From NCBI RefSeq assembly GCF_007859815.1, contig NZ_SJPH01000003.1:590369-654368 (forward strand): a stretch of 64,000 nucleotides of DNA. Direction: 5' to 3'. This document shows positions 1 to 7,367 of the stretch, in pieces. Below the pieces are notes generated by a model, which was not told where the DNA came from, did no database searches, and saw nothing but the letters and a program-made list of their open reading frames with translations. This stretch comes from Botrimarina hoheduenensis. Its GTDB lineage: Bacteria; Planctomycetota; Planctomycetia; Pirellulales; Lacipirellulaceae. Each line of letters opens with the position of its first letter. The stretch's first letter is position 1. Both the position numbers and the translations under genes were made by a program.

Positions 1-548
1 ATGCGGTTGTGCTTGCGGACGGACTCGGCCATGGCGATCTGCTCAGCGATCGTCAGCCCCAGCGGCTTCTCGCAGTAGATATCCTTGCCCGCTTCGGCCG
101 CCTTGATGGTCATCACGCCGTGCCAATGGTCGGGCGTGGTGAGGACGACCGCGTCGATATCGTCACGCGAGAGGACTTCACGAAAGTCGGTGTAGGCGTC
201 GCAGCCCTTGTAGGAGCCGCCCGGCGCTTTCTTCGCGTAGGCTTTCTCGACCATCTCGCGCGCTGGGTCGCGGCCGTAGAAGTCTTTGGGCTCTTTGTAG
301 CCGTAGCTGCCGCGGTTGACGTCGCAAACGGCGAGCACGGTGCAGTCTTTGTTCTCGAGGAACAGCTTCAGGTTGAGCATTCCCTGATTGCCGAGGCCAA
401 CCATGCCGAGGTTTACCCGGTTGCTCGGTGCTGTGGCACCGAAGACGCTGGCCGGGACGAAGTAGGGTGCCGCGACCGCCGTGGCTGCCGTCTTGAGAAA
501 GGTGCGCCGATGGGGCGTGCCATTAGGGGATGGTGTTTGCTGGTTCAT
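1..548 (-). CDS. Gfo/Idh/MocA family NAD(P)-dependent oxidoreductase, N-terminal part
   Basis: The gene starts at an ATG at 548 and runs off the left edge, leaving 182 codons. The N-terminus carries a Tat-type signal (HRRTFLKTAATAVAAPYFVP), so the enzyme is probably exported folded. A Rossmann nucleotide-binding segment follows (VNLGMVGLGNQGM, residues about 47-59), then AVCDVN, the family's DAVVLTTPDHWHG stretch and the EKP motif (IYCEKPLGL) near residue 164. These are hallmarks of Gfo/Idh/MocA dehydrogenases, which oxidise or epimerise sugars and inositols. Planctomycetes hold many Tat-exported copies. The substrate cannot be told. It lies just downstream of, and co-directional with, the lipoprotein-like gene at 614-1102, so co-transcription is plausible. 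The C-terminal catalytic domain is outside the window. Confidence 0.93.
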   Translation of the reverse strand, partial: MNQQTPSPNGTPHRRTFLKTAATAVAAPYFVPASVFGATAPSNRVNLGMVGLGNQGMLNLKLFLENKDCTVLAVCDVNRGSYGYKEPKDFYGRDPAREMVEKAYAKKAPGGSYKGCDAYTDFREVLSRDDIDAVVLTTPDHWHGVMTIKAAEAGKDIYCEKPLGLTIAEQIAMAESVRKHNR

Positions 549-613
549 GGCGGGTCGTGAGGTCAGAAGGGCGAGCGATCGGTTGAGAAGGCGAGTACGG
601 TTACGAGGAAGCG

Positions 614-1102
614 CTACATGCGATCGATAAAGGGGCCCTTCTTCTTGCCCCAACTGAGTTCGATCTTGAGGTCTTCGGTCGGGCCATCGATCTGCGCGGT
701 CAGCCCCGAGGTCGCGATGTCGGCGTACTGCTTCGGAGCGTGCCACCGAAACTTGTTGCCGCCCAGCGGTTCCGAGGCGATCACCGCGACGCGGTGCGTG
801 CCGATAACGGCACCGTCACCCGGTTTGATGCAGGAGAGCGTGAAACGCCCTTCCTCATCGACTTGTCCGCCACACATGCGGCCGCTCTCGGGAAAGAACC
901 GGATGATGGCGGTGGTAAGCGGTTGGCCATCGATCAGCACGACCCCCGAGGCCGGGACACGCCCGTCGGTAGGTGCACAACCGATTGAGCCGCCTAGCAG
1001 CAGGCCGCAAGCGAGTCCTGCGGATAAGCGATTCGCTAGCGATCGTAAGGCGAGAGCCTCGCATCGATTGGTTCTAGCTCGAAGCGATCGGCTCAATCCC
1101 AT
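614..1102 (-). CDS. Small lipoprotein-like secreted protein with a carboxypeptidase-regulatory-like fold
   Basis: This 162-residue protein has a basic N-terminus, a hydrophobic stretch and a lipobox-like LLLGGSIGC about 42 residues in. A compact beta-rich domain follows: GVVLIDGQPLTTAIIRFFPE, then EEGRFTLSC and an AVIGTHRVAV segment. That pattern is typical of the small carboxypeptidase-regulatory-like lipoproteins that planctomycetes commonly encode beside DUF1559 genes. The chosen ATG at 1102 overlaps the end of the DUF1559 gene by 10 bases, which suggests translational coupling. A GTG at 1135 would add 11 residues. Function is unknown; a cell-surface or periplasmic structural role is inferred from the signal and neighbour. 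The ending KKKGPFIDRM is basic and has no anchor. Confidence 0.75.
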   Translation of the reverse strand: MGLSRSLRARTNRCEALALRSLANRLSAGLACGLLLGGSIGCAPTDGRVPASGVVLIDGQPLTTAIIRFFPESGRMCGGQVDEEGRFTLSCIKPGDGAVIGTHRVAVIASEPLGGNKFRWHAPKQYADIATSGLTAQIDGPTEDLKIELSWGKKKGPFIDRM

Positions 1103-2130
1103 TTCCAGTCGGTGCCTCTTAGAGATTTGTTGCACTCGAGCGCGGTCCCTTCGCCATCACCGCAATTGGTGGTGGCGTAGGCGTTGTATGCGACCGAGTC
1201 GATCGAGTCGGTAAGAAATTCGACGTGAGCGTCACCGAAGGCGAAGACGCCGCCGCCGGTATGCTCGCTGCCGAACGCACCGTTTACGTCGTACTTCTTA
1301 CCGTTATTGTCTTGAAAAATCGTCGCGGTGTACTGCGGCAACCCATTGCGCCAGCTGGAGTTGGGCGGCGTATTGAGCGGGTTCTCGGTGGAGCGCAGGC
1401 TGTCCAAGTGACGGAACCCGTGCGTCCAGATGTTTCTGTTGCCCGACAGATTGCCCTGCATCACTTCGCCCACGAAGGCAGTCTTCGACAGTCCGTCCGT
1501 GATCTGTCGGGTCTTACGACGCAACAGGTACAAGAACGGCCCGGTGTTAAAATGCTTCACGGGTGCCGAGCCCTCATAGCGGGGGCCGTTGATACCCGAC
1601 ACAAACGCATAAGAGCTCGTCCGGGGGATAAGCGTTTCGTCCGTGTACTCTTCGGCGAGGCCATCTCCGGAGTCGCTGGGGCAGATGAAGGCTTGCGGCC
1701 GCGCTTCGACAACCGCAACGCGTTCAGCACGATTGCGCCAGTTTCCGTTGTAGAGCCAGATCATGTCGGTCTGGCCGATGCCTGCCTGGTCGTACAGAAC
1801 CTGTTCCTCAAGGTAAGGCAGGAGCAGAACGAAACCGCTCATCAGCCCCCGCTCGTCCGTTGAGTTGGGTACCTCGTCGCAGGGAGGTGCGTAAACCGAA
1901 TCCATTTCACAGGTCAGTCGTCCTGGCGGTAACTCGTTGCGCACCGACTCGTAGTTGGCCAGCGCCAATCCGAGCTGCTTCATGTTGTTGATGCATTGCG
2001 AACGGCGCGCCGCCTCGCGGGCGGCCTGGACGGCGGGCAGCAGCAACGCCACCAGGATGCCGATGATCGCGATCACCACCAACAACTCGACGAGCGTAAA
2101 GGCCCCCCGAGGGTTTTTGCCGTTGCTCAT
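1093..2130 (-). CDS. DUF1559 domain-containing pseudopilin-like protein
   Basis: The 345-residue protein opens with a type II secretion/type IV pilin-like prepilin signal: a short basic leader, then GAFTLVELLVVIAIIGILVA with the conserved F-T-L-V-E after the cleavage Gly. A helical LLPAVQAAREAARRSQCINN stretch follows. The C-terminus has the DUF1559 signature HTGGGVFAFGDAHVEFLTDS, the H-x9-DG-like motif of this family. DUF1559 proteins are greatly expanded in planctomycetes and are thought to be pseudopilin-like surface proteins; the exact job is unknown. The start codon at 2130 gives the expected leader length. It lies between a PEP-CTERM gene upstream and the overlapping lipoprotein-like gene downstream, all on the minus strand. 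Confidence 0.95.
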   Translation of the reverse strand: MSNGKNPRGAFTLVELLVVIAIIGILVALLLPAVQAAREAARRSQCINNMKQLGLALANYESVRNELPPGRLTCEMDSVYAPPCDEVPNSTDERGLMSGFVLLLPYLEEQVLYDQAGIGQTDMIWLYNGNWRNRAERVAVVEARPQAFICPSDSGDGLAEEYTDETLIPRTSSYAFVSGINGPRYEGSAPVKHFNTGPFLYLLRRKTRQITDGLSKTAFVGEVMQGNLSGNRNIWTHGFRHLDSLRSTENPLNTPPNSSWRNGLPQYTATIFQDNNGKKYDVNGAFGSEHTGGGVFAFGDAHVEFLTDSIDSVAYNAYATTNCGDGEGTALECNKSLRGTDWKWD

Positions 2131-2209
2131 GTCCGTTGAGTCCTGACGAAACAGGGAAAGAGGAGAAACTGACCGCCGCCACGAAGCTGCTAGTGAACGA
2201 AGCCGCTGG

Positions 2210-3106
2210 TCAACGACGCCGCGCGAGCAAGCCGGTCACGGCCATCGCCGCCAGCATCAGGGCCGTTGGCTCGGGGATCGCGATCGCTTCGATACTGAAG
2301 TTGTCGATGATCCAGTCGGTGTCGCTCGTGGTGACCGCCGCAAAGTAGTCCCACGAGACAACCGAAACGATCGTGTCGTTCGAGTCACTGCCGCCGAAGC
2401 TGTTCAGACCATCGACGTCGAGCGTCATCAGCAGGTCGTTCACGCCGGGACCGAGACGCTCGACGACAAACGTGACCGTGTGCTTCAGGTCGTCAGTGAT
2501 GCCGGTGAAGGAACCGGCATCAGGCGAGGCGATAAAGTCGGCGTCGCCCGATCCCCCGAGGATATTGTTCACGTTTGCTTCATCATTGATGCGGGCGCTG
2601 TCGCCGTTGGCCGTCAGCGGCAGGCGAATGAAGATGCCCGTGTCGCCGATCGCGCCGGGGCTCTCGGCGTCGAAGTCGCCGTCGCTCGTGCCCCAGCCGC
2701 CGATGCCGAGTTGGTTGTCGGTATCTTGATAGCCGCCGAAACGCAATTCGCCCCCAAGGTTCGGTCCGTTGACGCGGAAGTCAAAGCTCATGACCAGCTT
2801 GTCACCCGTCTGGCTACCCAGTGAGACCGTCTGGCCGAAGACCGCGATCAACTCGCTGTTCGATCCGCGTCCCTCGACGCTCAGCGCGTCGCCCGAGCCG
2901 ATGCCGGCGGTGTCATCAATGATTTCCAGGCCCGGCTTGGGAGAGCCGGTGCTGGTCGTGCCGTTGATGCCGTACCAGTTCAGGCCGTTGGGCGAGTTCT
3001 GGCGGTTGCCGTCGTCAAAGCCGTCGGTGATCGGGCTCGCAAAGGCGGTGGTCGCCATGAGTGCGAGACCCACCGACAGGGATCGAACCAGGGAGTGAAT
3101 CGTCAT
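2210..3106 (-). CDS. PEP-CTERM sorting domain-containing secreted protein
   Basis: This 298-residue protein starts at an ATG at 3106 that gives a clean signal peptide (MTIHSLVRSLSVGLALMATT, then AFA). The middle is a beta-rich sandwich-like domain with WYGINGT near the start, MSFDFRVNG in the centre and a DWIIDNFSIEAI end, a layout seen in lectin-like or LamG-like secreted domains. It ends with IPEPTALMLAAMAVTGLLAR plus RR: the PEP motif, a membrane segment and a basic tail recognised by exosortase in other bacteria. It is clearly related to the next gene upstream (3182-4420), sharing NVNNILGG and DNF(S/Q)(I/V)E blocks, but lacks that protein's dockerin-like module. An in-frame start at 3148 is less likely because it precedes the signal peptide. 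Confidence 0.9.
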   Translation of the reverse strand: MTIHSLVRSLSVGLALMATTAFASPITDGFDDGNRQNSPNGLNWYGINGTTSTGSPKPGLEIIDDTAGIGSGDALSVEGRGSNSELIAVFGQTVSLGSQTGDKLVMSFDFRVNGPNLGGELRFGGYQDTDNQLGIGGWGTSDGDFDAESPGAIGDTGIFIRLPLTANGDSARINDEANVNNILGGSGDADFIASPDAGSFTGITDDLKHTVTFVVERLGPGVNDLLMTLDVDGLNSFGGSDSNDTIVSVVSWDYFAAVTTSDTDWIIDNFSIEAIAIPEPTALMLAAMAVTGLLARRR

Positions 3107-3181
3107 GAGGTCAATCTCGTTAGAAGAGTCGCGGATGAGAGAAGCCAAGGTGTTTGTTGCGTAGAAATCTGGCCGCGGCTA

Positions 3182-4420
3182 TTAGCGGCGGCGAGCAACC
3201 GTGCCCGCAGCGGCCAGCAACGCGAGCAGCGCGGCAGTCGGTTCGGGAACGGCGACACCAACCCCGAAGCCCCAGTTGCCCAAGAGCGCGTTCAGCTCGC
3301 CGTTGTCGACAGGCGTGTCGAAGCCGTTAATCCATGCGGCGGGCACCGTGGCCGAGCCCCAGCTGCCGAGCAGCAGGTTCAGGTCGCCGTTGTCCACCTT
3401 GCCGTCACCGTTGAAGTCACCCGAGACGGCGGGGGTAGAGGTGCTGAGCTCGACCTGGAAGTTATCAATCACGTAGTCGGCATCAGTGTTCACAAGGCCC
3501 ACGAAGTAGTCGAAGCTCTCGCCGGCGACAATCGTATCGTTCTCACTGTCGTCCCCGTCGAGGCCGGTAAGCGTCCAAACAACGTTGTCCGAGTCGGTCA
3601 TGATAAGCGTCTGCCGAACCGTAGCGCCGGTGATGCTCGGTGCCGAGCGTTCGAGGATGTATTGGAACGAGTGGCGGCCGACATCGTTGATCACTCCGAA
3701 CTCGCCGGCACCGGCAATAATGACAAGGTCTCCGTCGCCTGCCCCCCCGAGGATGTTGTTCACGTTCGACTCTTCATTGAGACGTGTTTGGCTGCCGTCG
3801 AGCGTCGGCAGGCCGCCGAACTGCACGCGGACGAACGCCCCGACGTCTCCGATCGCGCCCGGATCCTCGGCGTCGAAATTGCCATCGCTGCCGCCCCACA
3901 CGGTCGGCGACCCATCATCGTTGGTCGCGGCCGAGCCGAACTGGTTGTCGGTGTCACCGTAAAAGCCGAAGCGGAATTCGCCGCTCGCGGGCAAGAAGTC
4001 GTCTTGCAGCCAAAAGTCGAACGAAATGGTGATCTTCGAGCCAACCGCGGCTCCGAGGTCAACCGTGCTGGGCATAACGCCCATGAACTCGCCATTCGAA
4101 CCGACTGCCTCTACAAACAGGGCGGCTCCGTCGCCCAACAGGGGCGAGCCATCGATGACCGTGAGGCCCGGCTTCTGGCTACGCGGATCGCCGGTGCTGG
4201 TCAAGCCGTTGATCGCGTACCACGCGATACCGTCGTTGGTCGTTACAGGCGTTGCGTTGCCATCGTCGCTCACTCCGTCGTTGTCGCGGTCGAAGTCACT
4301 GAAGTTGTCAGAGGCGACAATCTGGGCGTCGGCCTGTGATGGCACCGAGCCGATCAGCGAGAAGTTGATTAGCAAGCAGGCGGCCGTCAGGGCTCCCCCG
4401 CGCAGAGTCAAGCGAGACAT
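3182..4420 (-). CDS. PEP-CTERM protein with dockerin-like calcium module
   Basis: The 412-residue protein has a signal peptide (through SQADAQ near residue 33) and a beta-rich body paralogous to the neighbour at 2210-3106 (IAWYAINGLTSTGDP, ISFDFW, ESNVNNILGGAGDGD, YVIDNFQVELS). It then adds a duplicated dockerin-type loop, GDFNGDGKVDNGDLNLLLGS followed by a second DNGELNALLGNWG copy, at about residues 333-385. The C-terminus is VPEPTAALLALLAAAGTVAR plus RR, a PEP-CTERM anchor. In planctomycetes such dockerin-like modules usually sit just before the anchor on secreted proteins; partners are unknown. It is the most upstream gene of the minus-strand group and faces away from the sigma factor gene across an 836-base gap. 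Confidence 0.9.
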   Translation of the reverse strand: MSRLTLRGGALTAACLLINFSLIGSVPSQADAQIVASDNFSDFDRDNDGVSDDGNATPVTTNDGIAWYAINGLTSTGDPRSQKPGLTVIDGSPLLGDGAALFVEAVGSNGEFMGVMPSTVDLGAAVGSKITISFDFWLQDDFLPASGEFRFGFYGDTDNQFGSAATNDDGSPTVWGGSDGNFDAEDPGAIGDVGAFVRVQFGGLPTLDGSQTRLNEESNVNNILGGAGDGDLVIIAGAGEFGVINDVGRHSFQYILERSAPSITGATVRQTLIMTDSDNVVWTLTGLDGDDSENDTIVAGESFDYFVGLVNTDADYVIDNFQVELSTSTPAVSGDFNGDGKVDNGDLNLLLGSWGSATVPAAWINGFDTPVDNGELNALLGNWGFGVGVAVPEPTAALLALLAAAGTVARRR

Positions 4421-5195
4421 AAGAAAGTACCTTCAGATGAGGGAGGCAGTGGTGTGGGGTCGAGAGAAGCGATTCGCCGAGCGGATCAAAAAGAGGGTTC
4501 AGGGGCAAGCTCTTTGCCCCCCGATGATCCCTTGTAGCGCAAATAATTTAGTTGAGAAAAGTGTTTCATTACGCAGCTTGGCACCCTGCCAAGCGGGGTG
4601 GCCTGATCGGCCGTGTGGATCAGGCAGCGATCGGGTCGATTCAGCACAAAGGAAAGCTATCTAAGGGGTCTTCGAGAAGCCTCGGCGGCTAGAACCCGTA
4701 CGCCACCGCATGCCGAGCGAAAAAAACGCCTTAGTTTGAAGACTAATAACGGGAAAAGGAGATCGAAGAGTTTGAAAAGAACGCTCGGCGGGCAGACCGA
4801 GGCGTCTGTAGGGGTTTCCGGGCATGGCACCGCCAATTGACCATGAAAAATCTAAGATAATCCGAATCTTCCCGCTGGGGAGCACTGATCAACCGCGTGT
4901 TTCACCGAAATCCGCCAGCCGAATTGCTTTTTCGTGGTCAGTTTGGGGGCCGGGCCGTGGATATCTTGGAGACGGAGTCCCCACACCTCGTGGCTTCCGG
5001 CTGGTCTCAGCGCTGCCTGATCGATGGCGATTATCTTATCAACACGGTTTTGAGGGCCCGCCAAACACCAGTGCTCTTGTCGATAACGGTTCGGATCGCT
5101 GCGCCTAAGCGCTAACCAATGCGCTAAGCAATAACCCTCCGTTAAAACGAGGCTAGGGGGGGCGACCTGCAAGGCAGAAAAGTGGAAGCGGCGAC
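4421..5195. other. Long divergent intergenic region
   Basis: No open frame here has a convincing start site or protein-like composition. The stretch separates the minus-strand PEP-CTERM group from the plus-strand sigma factor series and must carry both promoters. The heptamer GCTAAGC occurs near 5123-5129 and again in the repeats just upstream of the sigma factor gene. No tRNA or riboswitch was recognised. Confidence 0.5.
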
Positions 5196-5242
5196 ACAGC
5201 TAGGCGACGAAACAGCTAAGCAAAACAGCTAAGCGAAACAGC
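5196..5242 (+). repeat. Imperfect 13-base tandem repeat in the sigma factor leader
   Basis: The unit AACAGCTAAGC plus two bases starts at 5211, 5224 and 5237 (last copy partial), with a diverged copy ACAGCTAGGC at 5196-5205. The array ends directly before the ribosome binding site of the TTG-started sigma factor gene. It could be a protein-binding array or simple slippage; the sequence does not decide. Confidence 0.6.
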
Positions 5243-5256
5243 AGGAAGGGGGCGGC

Positions 5257-5853
5257 TTGCAGGACAACACCAGCGATCGGCCTCCTGACTCCAGCTCCGC
5301 CCCGTTGGGCGACACGCAGAGCGGTACGCCGAGCAACGAGTCGGTCGATCAATTCGTACAGCTCTTCGCAAAACACCAACGCCGGGTGCATGCCTACATC
5401 GGGGCCGTGCTGCCGTCTCGCAACGACGCGGACGACGTCATGCAGGAAACCAGCATCGCGCTGTGGCGAAAATGGAGCAGCTTCGACCAGTCTCGCGAAT
5501 TTCTTCCGTGGGCCTGCGGAGTGGCCCATATCGAGGTGCTTCGGCACCGCCGCAAGTACGCCACCCAGCGGGTTTACTTCAACGAAAACCTGATGCAGGA
5601 CATTGCCGAAGAAGTGCTTGCCCAGTCGGAGATCGCCGAGTTGCGCAGCGAAGCGCTCGTCGCTTGCCTGCGCCGCCTTAACGAAGCCGACCGCCAGTTG
5701 GTCGAGCAGCGATATGGCGGCGGCGTGACCGCGCTGAAGGCGGCCGAGCAGCTCGGCCGTCCCCCCAGCACCGTATACAAAGCGCTCGCAAGGATCCGTC
5801 GAGGCCTTCTCGACTGCGTGCGTCGTCGAATTAGCCCCGAGCTACGCGGATGA
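5257..5853 (+). CDS. ECF-type sigma-70 family RNA polymerase sigma factor
   Basis: The 198-residue protein has region 2 (residues about 29-98, with DADDVMQETSIALWRKW and FLPWACGVA) and region 4 (about 130-185, with LNEADRQLVEQRYGGG and the helix-turn-helix AAEQLGRPPSTVYKALARIR). This is the compact ECF layout, matching the Rhodopirellula/Verrucomicrobium type (TIGR02989-like). The start is a TTG at 5257, chosen because AGGAAGGG ends 6 bases upstream. Its stop overlaps the start of the FecR-domain gene by four bases (ATGA at 5850), so the two are translationally coupled, the usual arrangement of a sigma factor and its membrane regulator. Likely targets are its own operon and nearby secreted enzymes (inference). 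Confidence 0.95.
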   Translation: MQDNTSDRPPDSSSAPLGDTQSGTPSNESVDQFVQLFAKHQRRVHAYIGAVLPSRNDADDVMQETSIALWRKWSSFDQSREFLPWACGVAHIEVLRHRRKYATQRVYFNENLMQDIAEEVLAQSEIAELRSEALVACLRRLNEADRQLVEQRYGGGVTALKAAEQLGRPPSTVYKALARIRRGLLDCVRRRISPELRG

Positions 5854-7337
5854 ACAAGCCGAAAGATTCAGCCGACCGTACGTTTCAACCGGCCGCCGAT
5901 CGCGAGCTTGTACGGCTGGTGAACGCCTGTTGCGATGACCACGCTACCGACGGCGACATACGACGGCTCGAGGAGCGTTTGAGCAACGACCCCGAGGCAC
6001 TGGCGTGGTACGTCGAGCAGATCGGCGTCCATACGTCACTTGACTGGTCGGTGACGGCTCAGGATGCCGCGCTCGCCGCCAGCGTTCTGAACCTAGAGAC
6101 CCCTTTCTCGCAGCGGTCACGTCCGCGGGGCAGGGAGCGTCGATACGGTCGCGAAGCAATCGGCTACGCCTTGCTGGCGGTCTGCGCGAGCCTGGTCGGG
6201 ATCGCTTTGACCGGCTGGGCGCTGCAGCAGCGCTCCGCGCCGAGCGAAGCACAGCTCGCGGCGCGCGTCCCTACCGCTAAGATCACGCATCCAACGGACG
6301 GCGCTCGGTGGGTGGTGCTCTGCTCCAACTCGCGTCCCGACGGCATGCGCACCGACGTTTTCCCGAACGAGACGGTTCACTTAACCTCGGGGCAGATGCG
6401 GATCGACTTCGAGCAAGGGGCCGAGGTAACGCTAACCGGACCGGCGGTGTTGCAAGTGCTCGCGCCCGACCGAGCGGTCGCGGTACGGGGCAAGCTGACC
6501 GCCGTTGTTTCAGAAGAAGCGATCGGTTTCGCGATCGATACGCCCCGCGCCCACGTAGTCGATCTGGGGACCCGCTTCGGAGTCGAGGTAGACGATCTTG
6601 GCCAGACCGACGTGGTGGTGTTCGAGGGAGAGGTGGATATCGCCTACGGACCGATCGAGCAACGGTCGAACGACTGGAGCCGTCGCGTTATGCGGATGGG
6701 CGAAGCGGTGCGGGTTGATGACCTGGGAGCCGCGCAGCGGATCGTGTCGATCCCCAGCGAGCGTTTCGCTGCCGCCGCCCCTTCCGACGCGCCGCTAGTG
6801 GAACCGGTGATCGCCGATATCCGTGACAATATTCGCGGCGATCAAAGCTGGAACTATTATGAGGTGGTGCGCGCCGGCCTCCGCGAAGACGCCCTGGCTT
6901 ACGTCGATCGCGAGTCTCACGAGTGGAACGGTTTCGACGAGCGGGGCCTTCCCGCTTACCTGCTCGGAGCCGACTACGTGAAGATGTTCAACAACGACAA
7001 GGTCCAGAGCGACTACGAGCTGAGCGTGACCGTCGCTCGGCCCGCGCTGCTCTTTGTCTTGTTCGATGATCGTGTGCCCCCGCCCGAATGGTTGGTCAGA
7101 GACTTTACTGACACCGGGGACGACGTGGGCATGGACCGGGGGCGGTTCCGCAACCTGGGCGGGACCATGAACGAGAGCTTTGCCTCGGGGGTCGGCCCCG
7201 GCGTGAGCATCGAAGACCGGCTGTCGGTCTGGGTCCGCCGTGTCGAGAAGCCCTCCTCGGTCTTGCTTGGCGCAACGCAGACCCCGCACAATCGACTCAA
7301 CATGTACGGCATCGCCGCCGTGCCGCTCCTCGATTAG
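5850..7337 (+). CDS. FecR domain-containing membrane protein, putative anti-sigma regulator
   Basis: The 495-residue protein has a soluble acidic N-terminal part (about residues 1-95, with ELVRLVNACCDD and the DIRRLEERLSNDPEA stretch seen in planctomycete anti-sigma-like proteins). One membrane helix follows (IGYALLAVCASLVGIALTGW, about 105-124). Next is a periplasmic FecR domain (about 150-310) with AHVVDLGTRFGVEV and VVVFEGEVDIA. The last 170 residues (FNNDKVQSDYELSV, PALLFVLFDDR) form a beta-rich domain I cannot name; many relatives carry LamG there. The four-base overlap with the sigma factor gene supports a signalling pair: an envelope signal sensed outside would control sigma release inside. 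The ligand is unknown. Confidence 0.9.
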   Translation: MNKPKDSADRTFQPAADRELVRLVNACCDDHATDGDIRRLEERLSNDPEALAWYVEQIGVHTSLDWSVTAQDAALAASVLNLETPFSQRSRPRGRERRYGREAIGYALLAVCASLVGIALTGWALQQRSAPSEAQLAARVPTAKITHPTDGARWVVLCSNSRPDGMRTDVFPNETVHLTSGQMRIDFEQGAEVTLTGPAVLQVLAPDRAVAVRGKLTAVVSEEAIGFAIDTPRAHVVDLGTRFGVEVDDLGQTDVVVFEGEVDIAYGPIEQRSNDWSRRVMRMGEAVRVDDLGAAQRIVSIPSERFAAAAPSDAPLVEPVIADIRDNIRGDQSWNYYEVVRAGLREDALAYVDRESHEWNGFDERGLPAYLLGADYVKMFNNDKVQSDYELSVTVARPALLFVLFDDRVPPPEWLVRDFTDTGDDVGMDRGRFRNLGGTMNESFASGVGPGVSIEDRLSVWVRRVEKPSSVLLGATQTPHNRLNMYGIAAVPLLD

Positions 7338-7367
7338 CTCCTCCCGTGCACTCTCAAGGCGGCTTCT

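Noticed and set aside
3095..4339. Long plus-strand frame opposite the dockerin-like PEP-CTERM gene
   Set aside because: It is a GC-driven antisense shadow of a gene with clear signal peptide, domain and anchor.
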